Positions 26,601 through 33,738 of a stretch of 44,538 nt of DNA are shown here, piece after piece. This stretch comes from a bacterium (GTDB lineage: Bacteria > Vulcanimicrobiota > Vulcanimicrobiia > Vulcanimicrobiales > SCRA01): NCBI GenBank assembly GCA_004298675.1, contig SCRI01000017.1:1-44538 (forward strand). Reading direction: 5' to 3'. Under the pieces are notes generated by a model, which did not search any database, had not been told where the DNA came from, and saw only the letters and a list, made by a program, of their open reading frames with translations. The position numbers and the translations under genes were made by a program. Numbering within the stretch: the first letter of the stretch is position 1; every line of letters starts with the position of its first letter.

Positions 26601-27068
26601 ATCGCCAAGATCGAGGACACGACCGGCGCAATCGAGGTCGTGGTTTTCCCGAAAGTCTACCCCGCCGTGCAGCAGCTCTTCGAGCGCGATGGAGTCGTGA
26701 TCGTCAAAGGGCGTTTACGCGTGCGGGAGGCGCGCGGCGCCGTGCCCGCCGAGGGCGAGGAGGAGACGCCGCTGGAGCTGACGATCCACGTGAACGAAGC
26801 GGCACCGTTTGAGTATAACGGTAGTGCGCAGAGCCGCGGCTGGCACTTGCGCGTGGCGACGAAGGCTCAGATCGACCGCTTGCGCGCGCTGGTTTCCGAG
26901 TGGCCCGGGGAGGTGCCGCTGGTGCTGCACCACGGCTCGCACGTGAAGCGCCTGCCGGCAGGGATCAGCGGCGCGCCGCAGGTCCGCACCGAGCTCGAGC
27001 GCATCTTCGGCAGCGAAGGCATGCGCGAAGGTGCAGTAGACGACGGAGGAGGACGGTCATCGCCATGA
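23601..27068 (+). CDS. dnaE: DNA polymerase III alpha subunit (replicative polymerase)
   Basis: A 1155-residue DnaE-type replicative polymerase, about the length of the E. coli enzyme. The N-terminal PHP domain begins HLHVHSEYSLLDG; its metal-binding residues (TDHGVMFG, GCEAYL, TNDSHYL) look intact, unlike proteobacterial PHP domains. The palm catalytic motif PDIDTDF (396-402) has both aspartates, and GRGSAAGSLVSYCL is the conserved Gly-Ser loop. Then come the fingers, the GFNKSHSVCYGLIAY segment, and C-terminal HhH and OB-fold domains (VCVGGIIVELRKVLTKQQQQML). GTG 23601 fits the usual DnaE start better than GTG 23583. The stop overlaps hisZ (ATGA), so it heads a long chain. Confidence 0.97.
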   Translation: MSFVHLHVHSEYSLLDGACRIEDLCRRTVEEGAPGVALTDHGVMFGAMEFYYAAKDHGIVPIIGCEAYLAPRGRKDRSVRDEAHVTLLAADHTGYKNLVALISAGFLEGYYYKPRIDLELLERHNDGLIVLSGCMSGLVAAPLLKNDRKAALQNAKTYHEIFGDRFYVEIMRHGMPEEEELNRGLVSVARELNLPLVATNDSHYLSRGDAPAHDVLLCIGTGKTVSDTQRLKFFSDQFYIKTPQEMRELFADLPDACDNTVEIAKRIDIKIPERVFHLPVYPVPEPETTPEAYLRELCEAGLVERYGAQRAAGDPELRERLEYELGIIVKMGFASYFLIVWDFIKYARDHGIPVGPGRGSAAGSLVSYCLHISNVDPIRFSLIFERFLNPDRISMPDIDTDFCVERRDEVIRYVEEKYGKERVAQIVTFGTMLARAAVRDAGRALAVPLPEVDKVAKLIPSGPGGLSIAQSLEQIPELRLLYDNSPQVRRLLDTARSIEGLARHASTHAAGVVIGKEALTQYAPLIKLGDNDVNTQYSMGWIEKIGLLKMDFLGLRNLTVMQNAVEEIRRTVNPTFDLDTVTLEDPKTFALLSQGRTTGVFQFESDGMRRYLMELQPSCLDDLVAMNALYRPGPMDWIPDFIAGKHGKKKPTYLHPKLEPILAETYGVAVYQEQVMQIARELAGFTMGQADELRKVMGKKQVDKVPKYRKKFVDGCVQQGIDEALAERVFGFIEPFAGYGFNKSHSVCYGLIAYQTAYLKANYPQQYMAALASSVRDKTDKLVEYIEESRALGIDVLPPDVNTSQSDFSADGAAIRFGLSAIKGVGESAVRAVIAAREQGGAFADVFDLAARVDTKQLNKRVLEALVKAGALDSLPGNRAQQLDAVEDALASAGRAARDRELGQASLFGALEANGGGPALTHALRELPPPPQSEALAWEKEHLGLYLSGHPLAEAAETLYARTGRSIRELQRCEDDEFVCVGGIIVELRKVLTKQQQQMLIAKIEDTTGAIEVVVFPKVYPAVQQLFERDGVVIVKGRLRVREARGAVPAEGEEETPLELTIHVNEAAPFEYNGSAQSRGWHLRVATKAQIDRLRALVSEWPGEVPLVLHHGSHVKRLPAGISGAPQVRTELERIFGSEGMREGAVDDGGGRSSP

Positions 27069-28285
27069 GGTTGCCCGCAGGGACCCGGGACTGGCTACCC
27101 GAGGAGCTTGCGGCTAAACGTGCCCTAGAGGCCTCGCTGCGCGAGGTCTTTACGCGCTTCGGCTACCGGGAGGCCGCAACCCCCGGCTTCGAGCGCTTCG
27201 ACGTGATTGAAGCGGGCCTGGGCGAGGCGCTGGGCGAGGAGAGTTTCCGGTTCACGGACCGGCGCGGTACCACGATGGCATTGCGTCCGGAGATGACCAC
27301 GCCGATCGCGCGCCTGGTCTCGACGCGCCTGCGCGGTGCACCGATGCCCTTGCGGCTTTGTTACGTCGCCCCCGTCTATCGCTATGAAGAGCCGCAAGAG
27401 GGGCGCATGCGGGAGTTCACGCAAGCCGGAGTCGAGCTGATCGGCAACGGGTCGGTGGAGGCGGACGTCGAGATCATGCTCTCGGCGCTCGAGGCGCTCG
27501 ACGCCGCCGGCCTGCCCGATGCCCGTATCGACGTCAACCACGTAGCGATCGTCGACGCGGTGCTGCGCGAAGTAGGGCTGGAGCCGCGCGAAGTGCGCAT
27601 CGTCAAAGGGCTGCTGGGCCGGCGCAATCTCGTGGCGCTACGGGCCTTCTGCGCCGCGCACGGCGCACCCGGCGTACAGGTGATTCCGGAACTGGCGCTG
27701 ATGCGGGGCGGGGAAGAGGTGCTGGAGCGCCTGCTGCAGTACGTGCCGCACCCGCGTGTGGACGGCGGCATCGCACGCTTGCGCGCGATTTTGGCGCGTG
27801 CGGCCAGCCTCTCCATGGAGCACCGCATCGCGATCGACTTCGCGCTGCTGCGCGACTTCGAGTACTACACCGGCCTGGTCTTCGAAGCGTACGTGCCCGA
27901 ACTTGGCTTCTCGCTGCTGGGTGGCGGCCGGTACGACGGGCTGCTGGAAAACTTCGGCTTCGAGACTCCGGCGGTAGGCTGGACCGTCGGCGTCGAGCGC
28001 CTCTTGATCGCGCTGGAGCGCCGGGGCGGTATCCCTGAAGCGCCGGACGGCTCAGTGCAGTTTTTGGTGGCGTGTGACGACCGCACGGCACGCGCGCTGC
28101 GCGAGCGCGGAGCACGCGTGTTGCGTGCGCTTGACGATTGCGGGGAGCAGGCGCTCTTGGCCGAGGCACGCCTGCGCGGCATCCCGCACGTCGTGGTCGC
28201 GGGGCTCTGTATCGGCGTGGCTGACGGAACTCGCCGCCCCATCGAGGAGGTGCTCGGCGCACCCGCGGGGGATGGGCGCTCGTGA
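27065..28285 (+). CDS. hisZ: ATP phosphoribosyltransferase regulatory subunit HisZ
   Basis: A 406-residue HisRS-like paralogue lacking the C-terminal anticodon domain. It pairs with short HisG to form the hetero-octameric first enzyme of histidine synthesis and supplies the histidine-feedback sites. The class II synthetase-like core is visible: LPAGTRDWLPEE at the N-terminus, ALRPEMTTPIARLV, a motif-2-like CYVAPVYRYEEPQEGRMREFTQAGVELIG, and GGGRYDGLLENFGFETPAVGWTVG as the motif-3 equivalent. It is followed directly by a short (208-residue) HisG, which needs HisZ; this decides HisZ over a true HisS. ATG 27065 overlaps the dnaE stop by 4 bases, and the frame open upstream of it is not used. Confidence 0.92.
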   Translation: MRLPAGTRDWLPEELAAKRALEASLREVFTRFGYREAATPGFERFDVIEAGLGEALGEESFRFTDRRGTTMALRPEMTTPIARLVSTRLRGAPMPLRLCYVAPVYRYEEPQEGRMREFTQAGVELIGNGSVEADVEIMLSALEALDAAGLPDARIDVNHVAIVDAVLREVGLEPREVRIVKGLLGRRNLVALRAFCAAHGAPGVQVIPELALMRGGEEVLERLLQYVPHPRVDGGIARLRAILARAASLSMEHRIAIDFALLRDFEYYTGLVFEAYVPELGFSLLGGGRYDGLLENFGFETPAVGWTVGVERLLIALERRGGIPEAPDGSVQFLVACDDRTARALRERGARVLRALDDCGEQALLAEARLRGIPHVVVAGLCIGVADGTRRPIEEVLGAPAGDGRS

Positions 28286-28908
28286 GCCTGACCATCGCCG
28301 TACCGAAAGGGACCCTGCTCGAGGAGTCACGCCGGCGGCTAGCCAACGCCGGCCTCTCGCTGCCGCACGACGTTGGCCGCAAGCTGATCCTCGACGACCC
28401 CGGCGGAGGTGCGCGCTTCCTGCTGCTGCGCCCCAGCGACGTACCGACGTACGTGGAGTTCGGCGCCGCCGACTGCGGTATCGTCGGGGCCGATGTCCTT
28501 TGGGAGACCGAACGCAGCGTCTCGGAGCTAGCCGATTTGAACTTCGGCTACTGCAGGCTGGTGGTGGCGGGGCCACGCTCGGCGGGGTTCCACCAAGGCC
28601 GGCCGCTGCCGACGTTCTGCCGCGTGGCAAGTAAATTCGTGCGCTCGGCGGAGGGGTATTTCGCCGAACGCGACCTGCCCGTACAGATCATCCCGCTGCA
28701 CGGCAGCGTGGAAATCTCTCCGGTGGTGGGCCTGGCCGACCTCATCGTCGACTTAGTGGCCACGGGGCGCACCCTGGCCGAACATGACTTGGTGATCGTG
28801 GACGAAATCGCACCCTCGACGGCGCGCTTCGTGGTCAACCCCGTGCGTTTCCGTGCGAAATACGAAGAAGTCACCGCCTTACTGGAGCGCCTGCAATGCG
28901 ACGCATAA
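28282..28908 (+). CDS. hisG: ATP phosphoribosyltransferase catalytic subunit, short form
   Basis: A 208-residue HisG_S, catalysing ATP + PRPP to phosphoribosyl-ATP, the first step of histidine synthesis. It begins LTIAVPKGTLLEESRRRL, contains FGAADCGIVGADVLWE and the PRPP-binding signature DLIVDLVATGRTLAEHDL (about 153-170), and ends after VNPVRFRAKYEEVTALLERL without the ~80-residue regulatory C-terminal domain of long HisG. So it depends on HisZ, encoded 4 bases of overlap upstream (GTGA start 28282). It overlaps hisD by 13 bases. The hisZ-hisG-hisD trio lacks the remaining his genes, which must lie elsewhere. Confidence 0.96.
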   Translation: MSLTIAVPKGTLLEESRRRLANAGLSLPHDVGRKLILDDPGGGARFLLLRPSDVPTYVEFGAADCGIVGADVLWETERSVSELADLNFGYCRLVVAGPRSAGFHQGRPLPTFCRVASKFVRSAEGYFAERDLPVQIIPLHGSVEISPVVGLADLIVDLVATGRTLAEHDLVIVDEIAPSTARFVVNPVRFRAKYEEVTALLERLQCDA

Positions 28909-30191
28909 GAGCCGGGGAGGCGGCCGCGGCCGGGCTCTATGCGCGCGGCTGGGAACCGCCGGCGCAGGTGGTGGAGGCGGTGCGGGCCATCATCGCAGAG
29001 GTGCGCGCGCGCGGCGACGATGCGCTGGCCGAATATACCCGCCGCTTCGACGGCGTGGAGCTGTCCGTTGGGACGCGCGTACGCATCCCAACGTACGAGG
29101 AGGCCCAGCGGCTAGTTTCGGCCGAGGTGGCGGCGGCCTTCGAGTTGGCGCGCGCACGCATCGTGGCCTTCCATGAGCGTCAGCGCGCGCACGCGCAGCT
29201 GCAGCCGGAGAGCGACGGCAGCGTCAGCGGATGGCTGGTCGAGCCGTTGCAGCGTGTCGGTCTCTACGTGCCCGGCGGCTCCGCCGTACTCTCGTCATCG
29301 GTGCTGATGAACTCGATCCCCGCGCACGTGGCCGGTGTCGGAGAGATCGTGGTTTGCTCGCCGCCTGACCGGAACGGACGCGTGAGCGACGCGGTGCTCT
29401 TCGCCTGCGCGTTGTGTCCGTGGATCACCGAGGTATACGCCGTAGGTGGGGCGCAGGCGGTGGCGGCGCTGGCGTACGGCACGCAGGCGATCGCCGAGGT
29501 GGAGAAGATCGTGGGTCCCGGTAACCTGTACGTCACGGAGGCCAAGCGTCAAGTGTACGGCGCCGTCGGCATCGACAGCTTGGCGGGACCCTCCGAAGTC
29601 TTCGTGGTTGCGGACGAGCGCGCACGCCCCGAGTTCGTGGCCGGCGAGCTGCTCGCGCAAGGAGAGCACGATCCGCGCGCGCGAGTGGTGGCAGCATCGC
29701 CCTCGTCCGCATTGCTCGATGCGGTTGCGGCACTGTTGCAGGGCGCGTTCGCGCACGAGACGGGGCGCGACGAGATCCTGGAGGCTTCCCTGCGCGATGG
29801 GACGTGGCTGGTGGACTGTGACAGCCTCGACGAAGCGGTCGACGTCGCCAACCGTTTCGCGCCCGAGCACCTGAGCGTGCAGACGGCGGATCCGTGGCGG
29901 CTGGTGGGACGCTTCCGCCATGCCGGCGCCATGTTCTTAGGCGATTGGACGCCGGTGGCCGCCGGTGATTATCTCGCGGGCTCCAATCACGTTTTGCCCA
30001 CCAGCGGCGCGGCGCGCTATGCCTCCGGCCTACGCGTGGCGGACTTCACGCGCACGGTTTCGGTCGTGGCCTACAGCCCCGGGCGCATGGTGCACGATGC
30101 TCCGCACTTGGCGGCGTTGGCCGATTTCGAAGGTCTGCGGGCGCACGCGCGTTCGGCGCGTCTGCGCGCGGCCGGGGAGGAGCGCGGGTGA
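28896..30191 (+). CDS. hisD: histidinol dehydrogenase
   Basis: A 431-residue zinc enzyme that oxidises histidinol to histidine in two NAD-dependent steps, the last step of the pathway. Visible signatures: RVGLYVPGGSAVLSSSVLMN, VYAVGGAQAVAALAYGT, EKIVGPGNLYVTEAKRQVYG, the Zn-associated IDSLAGPSEVFVVAD and LLAQGEHDPRA (with conserved Gln/His), FAPEHLSVQ and DYLAGSNHVLPTSGAARYASGL. The length is standard. It overlaps hisG by 13 bases and the HAD phosphatase by 4 (GTGA), so it is embedded in one translationally coupled chain. Confidence 0.97.
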   Translation: MRRIRAGEAAAAGLYARGWEPPAQVVEAVRAIIAEVRARGDDALAEYTRRFDGVELSVGTRVRIPTYEEAQRLVSAEVAAAFELARARIVAFHERQRAHAQLQPESDGSVSGWLVEPLQRVGLYVPGGSAVLSSSVLMNSIPAHVAGVGEIVVCSPPDRNGRVSDAVLFACALCPWITEVYAVGGAQAVAALAYGTQAIAEVEKIVGPGNLYVTEAKRQVYGAVGIDSLAGPSEVFVVADERARPEFVAGELLAQGEHDPRARVVAASPSSALLDAVAALLQGAFAHETGRDEILEASLRDGTWLVDCDSLDEAVDVANRFAPEHLSVQTADPWRLVGRFRHAGAMFLGDWTPVAAGDYLAGSNHVLPTSGAARYASGLRVADFTRTVSVVAYSPGRMVHDAPHLAALADFEGLRAHARSARLRAAGEERG

Positions 30192-31006
30192 GTGCCGATC
30201 CGCCCTATGCCAAGCCGCCGCAACTCATCGCGCTCGACATCGACGGCACGCTGGTCGATGCCCGTTTGACGCTGGCCGAAGCGGACAAGGCGGCGATCGC
30301 GGCGGCGCGCTCCGCCGGCAGCCGCGTCGTACTCTTCACCGGGCGCATGTTCGCCGCCAGCGTACGCTTCGCGCAGGAATTGGAGTTGGACGGCCCGCTG
30401 GTGTGCTATCAGGGCGCGGCTTGTTACGATGTGGCTTCGCGCGCCTTGCTGTGGGAGGAACCGGTGCCTGCGGAGCGGGCGCGCCGCGTCGTGGACCGCG
30501 TGCTGGCGGACGGCTTCCACGCCCAGGCGTACTTCGACGATCGCCTGTACGTTCAGAGCATCAACCACTGGTCGCGCGTCTACACCAATATCGCGGCGGT
30601 CGAACCGGTGCTGGTCGCGTCGCTGGATGCGGCCATCACCCGCCCCTCCACCAAGGTGGTGGCCGTGGGTGATCCCGCGCGCATGGAGGAGTATGCGCGC
30701 ACGCTGGCCCAGGCATTTCCCGACCTGTACGTGACGCGCAGCCAACCGGAGTTCGTCGAAGTGCTGAGCCGGCTGGCCAACAAGGGCGACGCCATGCGCC
30801 GCTTGGTCAGCTCACTGGGGGTGGATCCCATCTCCACCATCGCCGTGGGGGACTCGTGGAACGACCTGCCGCTTCTGGGTGCCGCCGGATTCGGCGTGGC
30901 GATGGGTTCGGCGCCGCCGGAACTGAAGGCGCTGGCGGGCGCCGTCGTGCCGCCGGTGGCGGCGCACGGAGTCAGCCAGGCCTTGCGCGAGTTCGCCGTG
31001 CCGTGA
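30188..31006 (+). CDS. Cof-type HAD-family phosphatase
   Basis: A 272-residue HAD superfamily hydrolase of the Cof/IIB subfamily. Motif I is LIALDIDGTLVD with the two catalytic aspartates, followed by VVLFTGRMFAAS (motif II), the conserved lysine of LANKGDAMRRLV (motif III), and IAVGDSWNDLPLLGAAGFGVAMGSAP (motif IV). The cap sits between motifs II and III. Such enzymes dephosphorylate sugar or nucleotide phosphates, pyridoxal phosphate or FMN. Its place between hisD and ftsQ, overlapping both by 4 bases, makes a histidinol-phosphatase role conceivable but unproven, since known HAD histidinol-phosphatases are of another subfamily. GTG 30188 start. Confidence 0.88.
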   Translation: MSADPPYAKPPQLIALDIDGTLVDARLTLAEADKAAIAAARSAGSRVVLFTGRMFAASVRFAQELELDGPLVCYQGAACYDVASRALLWEEPVPAERARRVVDRVLADGFHAQAYFDDRLYVQSINHWSRVYTNIAAVEPVLVASLDAAITRPSTKVVAVGDPARMEEYARTLAQAFPDLYVTRSQPEFVEVLSRLANKGDAMRRLVSSLGVDPISTIAVGDSWNDLPLLGAAGFGVAMGSAPPELKALAGAVVPPVAAHGVSQALREFAVP

Positions 31007-31731
31007 GACCCACGCAGCGCCGCCGCCCGCCGCTGCGCGCGCGCCTCAAAGCCGCCTCGCTCGTGCTCGCCGTGTTGGCGGGTCTGGCCGCCTACGGTGG
31101 CTTCCGCCTAGCCGAGTGGCCGGGCTTCGAGGTGCAGCGCGTGATCGTCACCGGCAACGGCCATCTCAGCGCGGAGCAAGTGGTAGCGGCGGCGGCGGTC
31201 CCTCACGACCGCAATCTTTGGCTGCTGCCCCTGGGGCCGGTGCGCAGGCGCGTCGAGTCGTTGCCCTGGGTGGCACACGTCCGGCTGGCGCGCCGGCCAC
31301 CCGCGTTCCTGCGCATCGAGGTGACCGAACGCGTGCCGGCCGCCGTGGTTCCTCTCGACGCGGGGGCGGCCCCGGGCTTCGCTCTGGTCGACCCGGGCGG
31401 GCACGTGTTGGAGCGTGGCGAACGTAAGCTGTGGGGATATCCGCTCGTGCGCGGCGCGGCGCCCGGGGCCGCCAACTTTCCGCGCGTGATCGCGGATTTG
31501 GAGACGCTGGCGACGGAGGGTGTGCGCGTGCGCGAGCTCGACGTCACGCCGCTTGGCGAACTGGTGGCGGTGACGTATACTCGACTTAGGCTCGATCTCG
31601 GCGACGACGAAGATCTTTCGCACAAGGCGAGCCTGGTCAATCCCATCATCGCTCGACTCGGGCGCCGGGTGGCAGGCGTAGCCGCACTGGACTTGCGCGC
31701 ACCGGGGACACCCGTGGTCGTCTACCGCTAA
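31003..31731 (+). CDS. ftsQ: cell division protein FtsQ/DivIB
   Basis: A 242-residue single-pass inner-membrane protein. A basic N-terminus (RPTQRRRPPLRARLK) precedes one helix (AASLVLAVLAGLAAYGGF). The periplasmic POTRA domain follows: FEVQRVIVTGNGHLSAEQVV, then LWLLPLGPVRRRVESLPWVAHVRLARRPP and FLRIEVTERVPAAVV, the classic FtsQ pattern. It is a scaffold linking early divisome proteins to FtsB/FtsL and FtsW/I. GTG 31003 overlaps the HAD stop by 4 bases; the open frame further upstream lies within the HAD gene. The next gene (DUF881) follows with one base between, and ftsA and ftsZ lie beyond a reversed gene. Confidence 0.9.
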   Translation: MRPTQRRRPPLRARLKAASLVLAVLAGLAAYGGFRLAEWPGFEVQRVIVTGNGHLSAEQVVAAAAVPHDRNLWLLPLGPVRRRVESLPWVAHVRLARRPPAFLRIEVTERVPAAVVPLDAGAAPGFALVDPGGHVLERGERKLWGYPLVRGAAPGAANFPRVIADLETLATEGVRVRELDVTPLGELVAVTYTRLRLDLGDDEDLSHKASLVNPIIARLGRRVAGVAALDLRAPGTPVVVYR

Positions 31732-31732
31732 C

Positions 31733-32491
31733 ATGGCAACGCTCGCAACCGTACCCACCAAGCCGGCTCATCTGCGCCTCTCGTGGCAGCTTTCGCTGGC
31801 ACTCGTAGGCGTGGTGCTGGGCGTGATCGTCGCGCTGCTCTTCCGGACCCAGGCTAGTCAAGGCTTTCCGTTGGCCAATCAGAGCACCGGGACGCTGGCG
31901 GCGCTGCTCAAGCAGCAAGATGCCGTGGACGGGCGCCTGCGCGCGACCATCGCGGAGCAACGCTTAGAGCTGGACCGCTACGAGCGTCAGGCCGCCGCAG
32001 GACGCTCGCTCTCGCATGTGGCGCGCGGCGAGTTGCAGCGTTTCAAGATCGCCGCGGGCCTGGTGGCGCTGACCGGGCCTGGGCTCACGGTGGCGCTGAA
32101 CGACTCGCCCAAGCCGGCTGCGGGTCCTGTGGACGCGCAGTACAAGCTCGTGCACGATTACAACGTGCGTGAGATCGTCAACGAACTCTGGGCCTCCGGT
32201 GCGGAGGCGGTCGCCGTGAACGGACAGCGCTACGTCGCCGGAACGCCGATCCGTTGCGTGGGTCCGGTGATCCTGGTCAACGAGGAGCGCATCGCTCCGC
32301 CGTACGAGATCAGCGCGATCGGTCCCGCTAAGGCGATGGCCGCGGCGCTCCAGATGCCGGGTGGCGTGCTCGACGCGATGGGGCCGCAGATTCAAAGCGG
32401 CGTGCAGGTGCACCTCGCCGCGGCAACATCGCTCACCGTGCCGGCCTATCCGGCGCTGCCCGCATTCCACTACGCCAAGGCCGCGCAGTAA
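31733..32491 (+). CDS. DUF881 family membrane protein
   Basis: A 252-residue protein with one N-terminal helix (LSLALVGVVLGVIVALLF), a coiled-coil stretch (LAALLKQQDAVDGRLRATIA then a second heptad region), and a DUF881 domain: GLVALTGPGLTVALNDS, VHDYNVREIVNELWASGAEAVAVNGQR and RCVGPVILVNEERIAPPYEI are all typical. The family is found beside ftsQ and the small basic protein in Firmicutes and Actinobacteria, as here, and is thought to work in sporulation or division. Its molecular role is not established. ATG 31733 follows the ftsQ stop with 1 base between. Confidence 0.87.
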   Translation: MATLATVPTKPAHLRLSWQLSLALVGVVLGVIVALLFRTQASQGFPLANQSTGTLAALLKQQDAVDGRLRATIAEQRLELDRYERQAAAGRSLSHVARGELQRFKIAAGLVALTGPGLTVALNDSPKPAAGPVDAQYKLVHDYNVREIVNELWASGAEAVAVNGQRYVAGTPIRCVGPVILVNEERIAPPYEISAIGPAKAMAAALQMPGGVLDAMGPQIQSGVQVHLAAATSLTVPAYPALPAFHYAKAAQ

Positions 32492-32492
32492 C

Positions 32493-32855
32493 ATGAAGCT
32501 GGCGCTGAGCCTCTTGCTCCCCGCGCTTGGAGTGGCCTTCGGAATCTGGCTGGGCTTCGCCGTGCCGGGGCAAGTGCCCAACGCGTACGTGAAGTATCTA
32601 GGCGTGGCGCTGCTGGCCGCGTTCGACTCGGCCTTGGGCGGTCTGCGTGCAGGGCTCGAGGATACCTACGACCCCACGGTGTTCTTTTCGGGCTTCGTCG
32701 CGAACACGGTCCTGGCGGGACTGCTCACGTATGTGGGCGACCGCTTGGGCGTGGAGCTCTACTTGGCCGCCGTGATCGTCTTCGGCGCACGCATCTTCAA
32801 CAACATCGCGATCATGCGCCGCATCATCATCGGCCGCCTCCGCCGCGCCCGCTAG
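32493..32855 (+). CDS. sbp: small basic protein (DUF1290)
   Basis: A 120-residue, strongly hydrophobic membrane protein. Three helices are visible: LALSLLLPALGVAFGIWLGF, a middle segment LGVALLAAFDSALGGLRAGLEDTYDPTVFF, and LYLAAVIVFGARIFNNIAIMRRIII. The loop GLRAGLEDTYD and the C-terminal basic IMRRIIIGRLRRAR match the small basic protein family. It is found with FtsQ and DUF881 in Gram-positive division clusters. Its function is unknown. ATG 32493 follows the DUF881 stop by 1 base. It is the last gene of the dnaE-led chain; a convergent gene starts its stop 12 bases further. Confidence 0.88.
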   Translation: MKLALSLLLPALGVAFGIWLGFAVPGQVPNAYVKYLGVALLAAFDSALGGLRAGLEDTYDPTVFFSGFVANTVLAGLLTYVGDRLGVELYLAAVIVFGARIFNNIAIMRRIIIGRLRRAR

Positions 32856-32867
32856 ACCGCACTGGGG

Positions 32868-33521
32868 CTAGTCGTTGCGGCGCGAGCCGCCGGCGTTGGC
32901 GAAGAGCTGCAAGAGCGCGATGAAGATGTTCACGAAATCCAGGTAGATCGAGAGCGCCAGCGTCACCGGCGTGTCGTACGGTGCCGCCGCGCGCACGCGC
33001 GCAAAGTCGACGAGCGTGAGCAGTGCGAAGATGGCGAGCGTCCACCACGCGTAGGTGCTGGGCGCCATGAAGTGCAGAAATGCGCTGGCTATTCCCACGA
33101 CGACCAGGCCGATCAACGCGGCGAAGGCGATGCCGGAGAGGCGCCGGAAATCGAACGTCGAGGTGTACACGAGCGCACCCAACAAGCCCATGCCGACGCC
33201 TGCGGTCAAGGCCGCCTCGCCCACCTGCGAGGAGCCGATGACGGCGGTGTAGCGCGCGATGATCGGCCCCAGCCAAACGCCGTCTGCGATGGCGAACAGG
33301 TAGAAGAGCCCTAGTGAGAGCGAAGCGTTGGCGCGCGTCATCTGCACCGCGAAGATCAACGCGAACGAGAGCAGCAGCGAGGCGAAGTAGATCACCGGCG
33401 GCGGAGCGGGCACGGCGTACGCGGTAATCCCCGCGACGGCTAGCGCCCCAGCGGTGATGACCAAAACCTGCCCCAGCAGGGCGCGCGTCCGGACGGCGGT
33501 GTTGGCGGCGTAATCGTACAT
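32868..33521 (-). CDS. Bax inhibitor-1/YccA family membrane protein
   Basis: A 217-residue, seven-helix membrane protein of the BI-1/YccA/YbhL family. The sequence holds the usual features: a short soluble N-terminus, hydrophobic helices with FAVQMTRANASLSLGLFYLFAIADG in the middle, TSTFDFRRLSGIAFAALIGLVVVG, and the conserved end LALSIYLDFVNIFIALLQLFA containing the Asp of the calcium/pH-sensing di-aspartyl region. The cellular role in bacteria is unclear (calcium leak, FtsH regulation in E. coli YccA). It runs opposite to the division genes, splitting ftsQ-sbp from ftsA. Its 217-bp upstream region is shared with ftsA. Confidence 0.9.
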   Translation of the reverse strand: MYDYAANTAVRTRALLGQVLVITAGALAVAGITAYAVPAPPPVIYFASLLLSFALIFAVQMTRANASLSLGLFYLFAIADGVWLGPIIARYTAVIGSSQVGEAALTAGVGMGLLGALVYTSTFDFRRLSGIAFAALIGLVVVGIASAFLHFMAPSTYAWWTLAIFALLTLVDFARVRAAAPYDTPVTLALSIYLDFVNIFIALLQLFANAGGSRRND

Positions 33522-33738
33522 GGTCTCCGATACCCACGCCGGACGCGCCGAGTTTCAGCGCCCGTGCAACGCGGCCTAACGCCTGCCCGCCCGCCACAAT
33601 ATCTTGGGGCGGCCTGCCGTGTCCTACCCTACATTTCGTGGTTTTCCACCGCTTGTCCACAAGGGAGTCCCCCGCCGCCGCCGGAATGAACCGCGAAACC
33701 GGCAGCAGCCATGGCCGGCGAGGAGAGCGGACGCGCGG
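33522..33738. promoter_or_regulatory. ftsA upstream region with two DnaA-box-like motifs
   Basis: This 217-bp divergent gap contains TTGTCCACA (33653-33661), a well-known high-GC DnaA-box variant, and TTTTCCACC (33642-33650), one base from TTTTCCACA. Both point the same way and start 11 bp apart, one helical turn. They lie 78-97 bases before the ftsA ATG. GAGGAG precedes the start at about 13-base spacing. A promoter was not resolved. DnaA control of ftsA is inferred. Confidence 0.5.

Noticed and set aside
27065-28285. Histidyl-tRNA synthetase (hisS)
   Set aside because: The protein lacks the C-terminal anticodon-binding domain and directly precedes a short HisG, which requires HisZ.
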